Shown in pieces: positions 6,128 to 12,686 of a DNA stretch of 12,891 bases. The position numbers and the translations under genes are program-made. Under the pieces are notes generated by a model that was given only the letters and a program-made list of their open reading frames with translations, was not told the DNA's origin and did not search any database. The stretch is from Ilumatobacteraceae bacterium. Lineage in GTDB: Bacteria > Actinomycetota > Acidimicrobiia > Acidimicrobiales > Ilumatobacteraceae. The stretch spans positions 1-12,891 of the forward strand of contig SKSP01000495.1 in the NCBI GenBank assembly GCA_007122945.1, given 5' to 3'. The stretch's first letter is position 1; the number at the start of each line of letters is the position of its first letter.

Positions 6128-8275
6128 GTGCACGGCGATCGCGGCCGCCAGGAGGTGACGACATCCCGGCGACGACCCGGCTGGGCGCACGCCGTGCTCG
6201 TCGCGGCGCTCGCCGTCGTCGGTGCGGCGGTCGTGGCCGGTCGTGCTCTCGCCGACTCGGTCGGGTGGGTGGCCGCCGGTGTCGTCGCGGTGTGGGCCGT
6301 GTCCGCCGTGGTCGTCGTCGTCACGCGGCGCGACGCACGACCGGCGATGCTGACGGTCGCCGTCGCCGCAGCCGGCGCCGCGGCGCTCGTCTCGATCGCC
6401 TGGGCCACGGATGATCTCGTCGCCGGCTCGGCGGCGCTCGACGCGTGGGACGCTGCGACCGTCGCGAGGGCGATGGCCATCTCACTGGTACCGACGGCGA
6501 TCGGGTTGCTCGTCGTCGGCGCGCCCGACGGACGTTTCGCCGACGCTCGGCGCCGTCGGGCGACGTTCGGGATCGTGCTTCTCGCCCTCGCTGCGGTCGC
6601 AACCCTCGTCGCTGCCGGCCCGGTCGTGTCCGCCGTCGTCGTGGTCGCCCACGCCGTGCTCGTCGCGGCGCTCGCCGGGTACGTGTTCGTCGACTCGTGT
6701 CGTGCCAGCACCCCCGTCGACCGAGCTCGACTGCAGTGGCTCGGATGGGGCGCCGTCGTCAGCGGGGCGTGGGTCGGGATGGCCGCGATGGTCCACTGGC
6801 TGACGGGTTGGCCACCGGACCTCGCGGCGGTCGCCGTCGGGGCCACCGCCATCGTGCCGGTCGGCGTGGCAGCCTCGTCCGTCACCGGGCTGCTCCGCGT
6901 CGTCGACCGGGTGCTCGTCGTCACGATCGTCGCCCTGGGGCTGGCGCTGTTCGCCGGAGCCGTGTACCTGGTCACGGTGCTCGGATTGCACGGTGTGCCC
7001 GAAGGCGGCGAGCGCGCGGTGCTCGGACTGTCGCTGCTCGCGGCGCTGATCGTCGCCGTCGCCGTGAACCCCGTCCGGCGCCGCCTCGAGGACCTCGCGA
7101 CGAGGCGGGTGTACGCCGACGACGAGCGGTCGGACGGCGCGCTCGAGACGTTCGCGTCGCGCATGTCGCGGGCGATCCCGATGGACGAGCTCCTGTTGCA
7201 GCTCGCCGAGTCGCTCAAGCGCTCGCTGAAGCTCACCCGCGCCGAGGTGTGGACGGGTCACGAGGGTCGGTTCGAGCGGTCGGTCTCGGTGCCCGACGGC
7301 GGTCCGGCCCATCTCGGGCTCGGGTCGGAGGCCCAACTGGTGGCCGCCCGCGCCCACGTCCAGGGGAACGCCTGGTTGGCGGTGTGGGTCCCGGAGCTGC
7401 TCGACGGCCGGGACGACCAGGCGGTCCGGTTCACGTCGATCGCCCACCTCGGGGAGCTGCTCGGGTTCATCGTCACCGAGCGGCCGCCCGACGACGCGCC
7501 CCTCGACGACGAGGCCGAACGCCAGGTGTTCGTCGACATCGCTCGACAACTGGGCCTCGCACTCCACAACATGCGTCTGGACACCGCGCTGCAGGCGACC
7601 CTCGACGAGGTGCGCGCCGCCAACCGCGAGCTCGCCGCCTCGCGCGCTCGCATCGTCGCCGCGACCGACGAGGCCCGGCGCCGGATCGAGCGCGACCTGC
7701 ACGACGGCGCCCAGCAGCACCTGGTCGCGCTCGCGGTCAAGGTCGGCCTCGTCCGCAAGCTCCTCGAGGCCGATCCGGAGACCGCCGTCGCGATGCTCGA
7801 CGAACTGCGCGGCGACGCCCAGGCGGCGCTCACCGAGCTGCGCGAGCTGGCGCACGGGATCTACCCGCCGCTGCTCCGCGACCGCGGTCTGGCCGAGGCG
7901 CTGCGGACTGCTGCGCAGCGGTCGTCCCGACCGGTCACCGTCGAGGCCGACGGCGTGGGCCGGTACAGCGCCGAGGTCGAGACCGCCGTGTACTTCTGCT
8001 GTCTGGAGGCGTTGCAGAACGCCGGCAAGCACGCCGGCGACCACGCGACCATCCGCATCCGGGTGACGGCGTGCGACCGGGAGCTCGTGTTCGAGGTGAG
8101 CGACGACGGGGTCGGCTTCGAACCCGACGCGATCGAGGGCGACGGGTTCGTCAACATGCGCGACCGGCTCGGCGCGTTCGACGGTCGGCTCGACGTGTCG
8201 AGCGCGGTCGGCCGGGGGACGACGGTCCGTGGCTCGATCGCCCACGCGGCCGGCAGCCCGAGCCCGGCGGCATGA
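6128..8275 (+). CDS. Polytopic membrane sensor histidine kinase, HisKA_3 (NarL/DesK-type)
   Basis: A 715-residue kinase. Residues about 20-315 are strongly hydrophobic, with about eight to ten membrane segments and short loops, so any ligand is probably sensed in or near the membrane. Residues about 335-485 look like a GAF-like cytoplasmic domain. A coiled-coil-like helix (485-515) leads to a HisKA_3 dimerisation domain with phosphoacceptor H525 in ERDLHDGAQQHL. The HATPase_c domain has N-box N631 (EALQNAGKHA), G-box DDGVGF (659-664) and a GRGT motif (695-698). HisKA_3 kinases normally pair with NarL-type receivers, matching the receiver at the start of this operon and the one at 8884-9597. 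GTG 6128 was preferred for its Shine-Dalgarno; ATG 6101 would add nine residues and overlap the permease stop by one base. This is the last gene of the operon and converges on a lone receiver gene 43 bp away. Confidence 0.93.
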   Translation: MHGDRGRQEVTTSRRRPGWAHAVLVAALAVVGAAVVAGRALADSVGWVAAGVVAVWAVSAVVVVVTRRDARPAMLTVAVAAAGAAALVSIAWATDDLVAGSAALDAWDAATVARAMAISLVPTAIGLLVVGAPDGRFADARRRRATFGIVLLALAAVATLVAAGPVVSAVVVVAHAVLVAALAGYVFVDSCRASTPVDRARLQWLGWGAVVSGAWVGMAAMVHWLTGWPPDLAAVAVGATAIVPVGVAASSVTGLLRVVDRVLVVTIVALGLALFAGAVYLVTVLGLHGVPEGGERAVLGLSLLAALIVAVAVNPVRRRLEDLATRRVYADDERSDGALETFASRMSRAIPMDELLLQLAESLKRSLKLTRAEVWTGHEGRFERSVSVPDGGPAHLGLGSEAQLVAARAHVQGNAWLAVWVPELLDGRDDQAVRFTSIAHLGELLGFIVTERPPDDAPLDDEAERQVFVDIARQLGLALHNMRLDTALQATLDEVRAANRELAASRARIVAATDEARRRIERDLHDGAQQHLVALAVKVGLVRKLLEADPETAVAMLDELRGDAQAALTELRELAHGIYPPLLRDRGLAEALRTAAQRSSRPVTVEADGVGRYSAEVETAVYFCCLEALQNAGKHAGDHATIRIRVTACDRELVFEVSDDGVGFEPDAIEGDGFVNMRDRLGAFDGRLDVSSAVGRGTTVRGSIAHAAGSPSPAA

Positions 8276-8318
8276 TCGCGGCGGCGTGATCCCGGCGTCC
8301 GCGTGACGACGGCGGGGC

Positions 8319-8738
8319 TCAGTTGGCGACGGGCGGCCGGTGGCGGGTCCAGACCTCGTTCAGCACGTCACTGTCGAGGTGCTCCTTGTGCACGTAGGCG
8401 ACGGCGCCAGTCTCGGTCGGGTCGACGGGGAGGTCGTCGGCCGCGTAGGTGGACATCAGGATCACGACGGTCGACGGTCGAGCGGCGACGATGCGGCGTG
8501 TCGCCTCGCCGCCGTCGACGCCCGGCAGGTTGACGTCCATCAGGACCAGGTCGGGATGGTTCGACGACGCCGTCGCCACGGCGTCCTCACCCGTCTCGGC
8601 CTCGGCGACGACCCGGAACCCGGCCGACAGTGCCACGACGGTGCGCGCGACGGCCCGGAAGGTCGCTTGATCGTCGACGATCAAGACGGCGACGTCGTCG
8701 GTGGCGTCGATGATCGCTCCTCGGTGTCGGGCCAGCAT
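8319..8738 (-). CDS. Single-domain response regulator (stand-alone receiver)
   Basis: A 139-residue protein that is essentially one receiver domain, with no output domain. Acidic pair D22-D23 (LIVDDQ), phosphoacceptor D68 (LVLMDVNLPGVDGG), S96 and K118 (YVHKEHL) are all present, so phosphorylation should be possible. Lone receivers serve as phosphate shuttles or sinks, or act by protein-protein contact. It lies end to end with the histidine kinase gene (convergent, 43 bp apart) and downstream of the NarL regulator on the same strand. A role in branching or buffering the phosphorelay is inferred from position only. The ATG at 8738 has no strong Shine-Dalgarno; a GAGGAG falls just inside the coding region, so the true start could be slightly downstream. 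About 15 residues precede the first conserved strand, somewhat longer than usual. Confidence 0.88.
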   Translation of the reverse strand: MLARHRGAIIDATDDVAVLIVDDQATFRAVARTVVALSAGFRVVAEAETGEDAVATASSNHPDLVLMDVNLPGVDGGEATRRIVAARPSTVVILMSTYAADDLPVDPTETGAVAYVHKEHLDSDVLNEVWTRHRPPVAN

Positions 8739-8826
8739 CGTGGCGGGATCCGGAGTTCGGACGTGGAGGCCTCATCGTCGCGCAGGGCGCCCGTGCGGTT
8801 CCAGGGTGGGTGCCGGCCATCGCACG

Positions 8827-8842
8827 GGGGTGCTGACACCCC
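8827..8842. promoter_or_regulatory. Short perfect hairpin between two regulator genes
   Basis: GGGGTG-CTGA-CACCCC is a 6-bp stem with a 4-nt loop. It lies 42 bp beyond the stop of the NarL regulator and 89 bp upstream of the lone receiver start. It lacks a T-run, so it could be an operator or a weak RNA structure as easily as a terminator. Confidence 0.3.
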
Positions 8843-8849
8843 TGGATCT

Positions 8850-8873
8850 TGCCGGCGTGACGTGCCGGCGTGA
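8850..8873. repeat. Direct repeat TGCCGGCGTGA, two perfect copies 13 bp apart
   Basis: The 11-mer TGCCGGCGTGA occurs at 8850-8860 and 8863-8873, separated by CG. It is in the non-coding gap upstream of the lone receiver gene. Tandem sites spaced near one helical turn can be regulator-binding sites, but there is no independent support. Confidence 0.35.
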
Positions 8874-8883
8874 TGCGGAGCAC

Positions 8884-9597
8884 TCAGGCGGGTTCGACGA
8901 CGTCGTCCGCTAGGTACATCAACACGGCGGTGACCCGCCGGTGCACCTCGCGCACCTCGGTCAGACCGAGCTTCGAGAACAGCGAGTTGATGTGCTTCTC
9001 GACCGCCCGCTGGCTCAACACCAACGACTCGGCGATGGCCGTGTTGCTCCTGCCCTGTGCGATCTCGGCGAGCACCTCGAGCTCGCGGGGTGTCAGGTGC
9101 CGCAACGGTGAGTCGCGGTGTCGCTCGCGCCCGCTGATCAGCGCTTCGACCACCTTCGGGTCGACCACGGAGCCTCCCGCAGCGACCTGCCGCACCGCGT
9201 CGAGGAGCTGGTCGGAGTCGGCGACGCGGTCCTTGAGCAGGTAGGCGCGTCGGTCGGAGCCGTCCTCGAGCAGATCGATCGCCCACTGCGACTCGACGTA
9301 ATGCGACAGCACGACGACGCCGATCGTCGGATGGCGGCCGCGCAGCTCGAGCGCGGCGCGGATGCCCTCGTCGGTGCCGGTGGGCGGCATCCGGATGTCG
9401 GTGATCACGACGTCGGGCACGTGTTCGTCGACCGAGGCGAGCAATGCGTCGAGATCGCCGCACGCATCGACCACCTCCATCCCCTCGTCGACGTCGAGCA
9501 GGCGCAGCACGCCTTCGCGCACGATGAGGGAATCGTCCGCCACGACCAAGCGGATCGGAGTGTCGGTCGAACGTTCACCAACAGGCACGAACGCCAA
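8884..9597 (-). CDS. NarL/FixJ-family response regulator (receiver + LuxR HTH)
   Basis: A 237-residue DNA-binding response regulator. Receiver at residues 15-140: D21-D22, phosphoacceptor D67 (VITDIRMPP), S98 and K122 (AYLLKDRVAD). LuxR-type HTH at 168-212: LTPRELEVLAEIAQGRSN, then SQRAVEKHINSLFSKLGL, the classic recognition-helix pattern with the K-H pair. The receiver is strikingly similar to that of the receiver-cyclase at 1418-2806 (shared TDIRMPP, DEGI, GVVVLS, AYLLKDRVAD), so the two arose by duplication and may accept phosphate from the same HisKA_3 kinase. The reading frame opens with TTG at 9597; a GTG at 9588 (three residues shorter) sits 8 nt after a TACCGT -10-like hexamer and would suit a leaderless transcript. 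No strong Shine-Dalgarno supports either. The FAH-family gene ends 54 bp upstream on the same strand. Confidence 0.93.
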   Translation of the reverse strand: MAFVPVGERSTDTPIRLVVADDSLIVREGVLRLLDVDEGMEVVDACGDLDALLASVDEHVPDVVITDIRMPPTGTDEGIRAALELRGRHPTIGVVVLSHYVESQWAIDLLEDGSDRRAYLLKDRVADSDQLLDAVRQVAAGGSVVDPKVVEALISGRERHRDSPLRHLTPRELEVLAEIAQGRSNTAIAESLVLSQRAVEKHINSLFSKLGLTEVREVHRRVTAVLMYLADDVVEPA

Positions 9598-9602
9598 CGG
9601 TA
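9597..9602 (-). promoter_or_regulatory. Possible -10 element (TACCGT) for the NarL regulator
   Basis: The minus strand reads TACCGT, matching TANNNT, eight bases before a GTG at 9588. This spacing suits a leaderless start, common in actinobacteria. There is no convincing -35, so the call is weak. Confidence 0.3.
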
Positions 9603-9651
9603 ACCGCCGTCGCCGGTCGCGTGCGCACGTGCTGCACCGGGCCCGACGGCG

Positions 9652-10518
9652 TCAAGCCGTGCAGCGGTTCACGAGGGTGCCGATGCCCTCCAGCGTCGAG
9701 GTGATCTCGTCGCCGGCGGTGAGGAACCGTCCGGTGGCGGCGCCGACGCCGCTCGGCGTGCCGGTGAAGATCAGGTCGCCCGGGCGCAGCGTCAACACGG
9801 CGGAGAGGTGGGCGACGAGCGCCGGCACGTCGAAGATGAGGTTGGCGGTGCGGTCGTCCTGACGCCGTTCCCCGTTGACGTCGCAGGTGAGCCCGATGTC
9901 GTCGGGGTCGGCGAACGAGTCGACCGACACCAGCACCGGCCCGGTCGGGCCGTAGGTGTCGCGCGACTTGCCGAGGTCGAAGTGCGGCGGTGAGGCCGCG
10001 AACTGGAGCGCCCGGTCGGAGATGTCCTGGCCGCCGGTCAGCCCGGCGACGTGCTCCCACGCCCGCTCGGCGGGGATGTCGCGCCCGCCGGCGCCGATCA
10101 CGACCACGAGCTCGACCTCCCAGTCGGCCTGCTCGGCGCGCAGCTCGACGTCGGCGCGCGGCCCCACCAGGCACGACGGGAACTTGGCGAACACGATCGG
10201 GACGCTCGGGGGTTCCCTCCCGGTCTCGGCGGCGTGGGCGCGGTAGTTCAACCCGACGCCGAAGCAGTTGGTCGGTCGGGGTACCGGCGGGCCGACGATG
10301 CCGGCGTCGAGGGCCTCGTCGAACCGGCCGTCGGTGTCGCCCGGGTCGAGCCCGGCGCTGACCTCGTGCAGATCGGCGGCCCGGGCGACGGCGGCCATCG
10401 GGTCGGCCGGCAGCCGCCCGTCGGTCGCGCGCTCCAGGTCGAACCAGCGCTCGACACCGTCGCCGTCGGCCGCCACGAGCACCGCCCGCCCCGACACGTT
10501 CCCCAATCGAAACCCCAT
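9652..10518 (-). CDS. Fumarylacetoacetate hydrolase (FAH)-family protein
   Basis: A 288-residue soluble enzyme of the FAH superfamily, whose members are Mg/Mn-dependent hydrolases, decarboxylases or isomerases of beta-diketo acids, often in aromatic catabolism or oxaloacetate removal. Visible family features are CFGVGLNYRAHAAETG (85-100), IVFAKFPSCLVGP (108-120), metal-ligand acidic residues E134 and E136 in DWEVELVVVIG with D165 in GGQDISDR, K184 in LGKSRDTYGPTGP, and the C-terminal RPGDLIFTGTPSGVG (245-259). Length matches short FAH-family proteins, with an N-terminal extension before the core as in FAHD-like enzymes. The ATG at 10518 gives a normal N-terminus; reading further upstream would run through tandem repeats. 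A G-rich stretch just before it is the only ribosome-binding candidate. Exact substrate cannot be read from sequence. It may be cotranscribed with the NarL regulator 54 bp downstream. Confidence 0.9.
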   Translation of the reverse strand: MGFRLGNVSGRAVLVAADGDGVERWFDLERATDGRLPADPMAAVARAADLHEVSAGLDPGDTDGRFDEALDAGIVGPPVPRPTNCFGVGLNYRAHAAETGREPPSVPIVFAKFPSCLVGPRADVELRAEQADWEVELVVVIGAGGRDIPAERAWEHVAGLTGGQDISDRALQFAASPPHFDLGKSRDTYGPTGPVLVSVDSFADPDDIGLTCDVNGERRQDDRTANLIFDVPALVAHLSAVLTLRPGDLIFTGTPSGVGAATGRFLTAGDEITSTLEGIGTLVNRCTA

Positions 10519-10549
10519 GCCCCCAGAGTCTGACCGCCCCCACCCCGGC

Positions 10550-10721
10550 GAACTGAATCGACATCGAGGGGTCCACCGACGACCAACTCGACGCGGAACC
10601 GCTCCCGCTGGAATTGAATCGACACCGAGGGGGCGAGGGGCGACCAACTCGACGCGGGACCGCTCCCGCTGGAATTGAATCGACACCGAGGGGGCGAGGG
10701 GCGACGAACTCGACGCGGAAC
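10550..10721. repeat. 61-bp tandem repeat, about 2.8 copies
   Basis: Copy 1 spans 10550-10610, copy 2 10611-10671, and partial copy 3 10672 to about 10721. Each begins GAATTGAATCGACACCGAGG (copy 1: GAACTGAATCGACATCGAGG) and contains AACTCGACGCGG about 34 bases in. Copies 2 and 3 are nearly identical through about 50 bases; copy 1 differs mainly in the middle. Copy 2 has a perfect stem-loop, GCGGGA-CCGC-TCCCGC. The block fills the gap between the ribbon-helix-helix-like gene's end and the FAH-family start, ending about 31 bp before that start, so it overlaps the likely FAH promoter region. Confidence 0.85.
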
Positions 10722-10738
10722 GGTGGTGGGAGCGGCGA

Positions 10739-11272
10739 TCAGGCGGCGGGGCCCTCGGCGCGGACGCGCTCGACGTCCTCGATCGCCCGGCGCAGATCGG
10801 CGAGCCAGTCCTCGGTGTGCCGGCCGACCAGGCGGACGCACCAGGCCAGCGCCTCGGAGCGTGATCGGGCGACGCCCGCCGCGACGAGCGTGTCGAGCAC
10901 GATGCGCTCGGGCTGGCGCAGACGGGTCATCACCGGGACGGCGAGGTGGGTGAACAGCTCGGTGCGGTCGCCGATGCGCACGCCCCAAGCGACCTTGCGA
11001 TCGAAGCGGTGCTCGGCCTCGCGGGCGATGTCGATCCGTGCCTCCTTGGTGCGGTCGCGGAAGCCGGCGACGAACCCGGCGACCGCCTCGGCGCGCGTCG
11101 CGTCGGAAGCGTCGTCGCGTTGGTCGGCGGGGCCGTCGAGGGTGAGGATCACGTGGATCTCCTCCCGGTCGACGGTGACGTCGGCGGGAGCGGCGGTGGT
11201 CCAGTCGGCGGGGAGCCGGCCACCGAACCAGGCGGCGATGCGGGCCTGGTCGTCATGGATGTGGATCGTCAT
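10739..11272 (-). CDS. Uncharacterised protein with ribbon-helix-helix-like C-terminal segment
   Basis: A 177-residue soluble protein I do not recognise by name. Residues 1-30 include an MTIHIHDDQARIAAWF strand-helix start; residues 31-75 hold a strand pair and a helix rich in acidic and Ala residues; residues 76-118 are a basic helical stretch. Residues 119-150 (PERIVLDTLVAAGVARSRSE, then ALAWCVRLV) look like the helix-turn-helix half of a ribbon-helix-helix or CopG-like fold, with the typical 'GVARSRSEAL' turn. The C-terminus is a charged helix. The ATG at 11272 lies within a perfect palindrome that also covers a TAATGT -10-like hexamer seven bases upstream, which fits a leaderless, possibly autoregulated gene. 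A 12-codon extension to 11308 exists but would cross the palindrome. It is divergent from the fumarase gene. A DNA-binding role is a suggestion, not established; an RHH at the C-terminus rather than N-terminus would be atypical. Confidence 0.75.
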   Translation of the reverse strand: MTIHIHDDQARIAAWFGGRLPADWTTAAPADVTVDREEIHVILTLDGPADQRDDASDATRAEAVAGFVAGFRDRTKEARIDIAREAEHRFDRKVAWGVRIGDRTELFTHLAVPVMTRLRQPERIVLDTLVAAGVARSRSEALAWCVRLVGRHTEDWLADLRRAIEDVERVRAEGPAA

Positions 11273-11287
11273 GTAATGAACATTACA
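11272..11287. promoter_or_regulatory. Perfect AT-rich palindrome over the start and -10 of the RHH-like gene (candidate operator)
   Basis: TGTAATG-AA-CATTACA has 7-bp arms and a 2-bp centre, in a region otherwise very GC-rich. It covers the first base of the minus-strand ATG (11272) and overlaps the TAATGT hexamer (11285-11280). It is centred about 58 bp upstream of the fumarase start on the other side, so one bound protein could affect both genes. Confidence 0.55.
11280..11285 (-). promoter_or_regulatory. -10-like element TAATGT of the RHH-like gene
   Basis: The minus strand reads TAATGT, then seven bases, then ATG at 11272. This matches TANNNT and leaderless spacing. The lack of any Shine-Dalgarno before this ATG supports the idea. 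Confidence 0.45.
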
Positions 11288-11324
11288 GGCTTGCGAGCGC
11301 TGTTCCACCCGGCCGCGCCGGGGG

Positions 11325-11330
11325 TACGGT
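11325..11330 (+). promoter_or_regulatory. -10-like element TACGGT of the fumarase gene
   Basis: TACGGT (TANNNT) is followed by six bases and the ATG at 11337, so transcription probably starts at or near the start codon. No Shine-Dalgarno is present. A weak -35 candidate, TGTTCC, lies 18 bp further upstream. Confidence 0.5.
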
Positions 11331-11336
11331 CAAGAG

Positions 11337-12659
11337 ATGGATGACCAGCAGCTGTGGGGTGCCGAGACCGCCAAGGCGGTCGCCAACTTCCCGGTGTCGG
11401 GGGAGCCGGTGCCGGTCGGGGTCGTCCGGTGGCTCGGCCGCATCAAGGCGGCGGCCGCCCGGGTGAACGCCGAGCTCGGCCTGCTCGAGGTGGACCTCGC
11501 CGATCGGATCGCCGCGGCCGCGGATGCCGTCGCCGCCGGCGAGCACGACCACCAGTTCCCCGTCGACGTGTTCCAGACCGGGTCGGGCACCTCGTCGAAC
11601 ATGAACGCCAACGAGGTGATCGCCGAGCTCGCCGGTGAGGGCGCTCACCCCAACGACCACGTCAACCTCGGTCAGAGCTCGAACGACGTGTTCCCCTCGG
11701 CCGTCCAGCTCGCCGGCGTCGACGCCGTCGTCAACGACCTCGGCCCGGCGCTGCGCGGCCTCGGCGATGCGCTCGCCGCCAAGGCCGACGAGTTCGCCGA
11801 CGTGGTGAAGGCCGGCCGCACCCACCTGATGGATGCGGTGCCGGTGACGCTCGGCCAGGAGTTCGCCGGCTACGCCGCCCAGGTCCGCCTCGGCGCCGAC
11901 CGGGTGGAGGGCACGGTGCCCCGACTCTCCCGCATCCCGCTCGGCGGCACGGCGACCGGCACAGGGCTCAACACCCACCCCGAGTTCGCCGAGCGCGTCC
12001 GCGCCCGACTGCGGGACGAGACGGGACTGCCGGTCGAAGCGCCGGCCGATCCGTTCGAGGCGCAAGGCGCCCGCGACGCGCTCGTCGAGGTCTCGGGTGC
12101 GCTCAAGGTCGTGGCGGTGTCGCTCACCAAGATCGTGAACGACCTGCGCTGGATGGCATCGGGCCCGCGCGCCGGCCTCGCCGAGATCCGACTCCCCGAG
12201 CTGCAGAAGGGCTCGTCGATCATGCCGGGCAAGGTCAACCCGGTGATCCCCGAGGTGGTCGCCCAGGTGGCCGCGCAGGTGATCGGCAACGACGCGGCGA
12301 TCACCGCCGGCGGGATGCAGGGCAACCTCGAGCTGAACGTGATGATCCCGCTGATGGCGCGCAACCTGCTCGCACCCACCGGGTCGATCCCGCTGCTCGC
12401 GTCGGCGGCCCGCCTGCTCGCCGAGCGGTGCGTGGACGGCATCGAGGCCGATCGCGAGGCGTGCCTGCGCCACGCCGAGCACACGCTCGCCACCGCCACG
12501 GCGCTCAACCCGCACATCGGCTACGACCGGGCCACCGAGATCGTCCGGGCCGCCGCCGAGTCGGGACGGCCGCTGCGCGAGGTCGCCCGCGACCACGGCG
12601 TGCCCGACGACGTCCTCGACGAGGCCCTCGACCTGCACCGCATCGCCCGCGGCGACTGA
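11337..12659 (+). CDS. fumC: Class II fumarate hydratase
   Basis: A 440-residue enzyme of the fumarase/aspartase superfamily, predicted to hydrate fumarate to L-malate in the TCA cycle as a soluble homotetramer. Key segments: DVFQTGSGTSSNMNANEV (77-93), GQSSNDVFPSA (112-122), AGRTHLMDAVPVTLGQEF (159-176) with catalytic-type H163, and the signature GSSIMPGKVNPV (292-303) with the mobile-loop serine. NPVIPE after the signature is seen in aspartases, but mycobacterial fumarases have the similar NPVLPE, and GNLELNV with MARNLL also fit fumarase. So fumarase is preferred over aspartate ammonia-lyase. The N-terminus begins at LWGAET, about 20 residues shorter than the mycobacterial protein as I recall it. 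No upstream in-frame start exists before a stop at 11277-11279, so this ATG is forced. The promoter is the leaderless type (TACGGT). It is followed directly by a stem-loop repeat block. Confidence 0.93.
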   Translation: MDDQQLWGAETAKAVANFPVSGEPVPVGVVRWLGRIKAAAARVNAELGLLEVDLADRIAAAADAVAAGEHDHQFPVDVFQTGSGTSSNMNANEVIAELAGEGAHPNDHVNLGQSSNDVFPSAVQLAGVDAVVNDLGPALRGLGDALAAKADEFADVVKAGRTHLMDAVPVTLGQEFAGYAAQVRLGADRVEGTVPRLSRIPLGGTATGTGLNTHPEFAERVRARLRDETGLPVEAPADPFEAQGARDALVEVSGALKVVAVSLTKIVNDLRWMASGPRAGLAEIRLPELQKGSSIMPGKVNPVIPEVVAQVAAQVIGNDAAITAGGMQGNLELNVMIPLMARNLLAPTGSIPLLASAARLLAERCVDGIEADREACLRHAEHTLATATALNPHIGYDRATEIVRAAAESGRPLREVARDHGVPDDVLDEALDLHRIARGD

Positions 12660-12686
12660 CACCCCGACCCCCGCCCGCCCACCGCT

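Noticed and set aside
6482..8245. Minus-strand open frame (587 codons) opposite the histidine kinase
   Set aside because: Compositional shadow only; the kinase motifs on the plus strand explain the region.
10519..10686. N-terminal extension of the FAH-family protein through the tandem repeats
   Set aside because: The extra 56 residues come from repeat DNA, and the family core is complete from the ATG at 10518.
11337..12659. Aspartate ammonia-lyase instead of fumarase
   Set aside because: The NPVIPE segment resembles aspartase, but actinobacterial fumarases share a near-identical NPVLPE, and the remaining motifs follow the mycobacterial fumarase closely.
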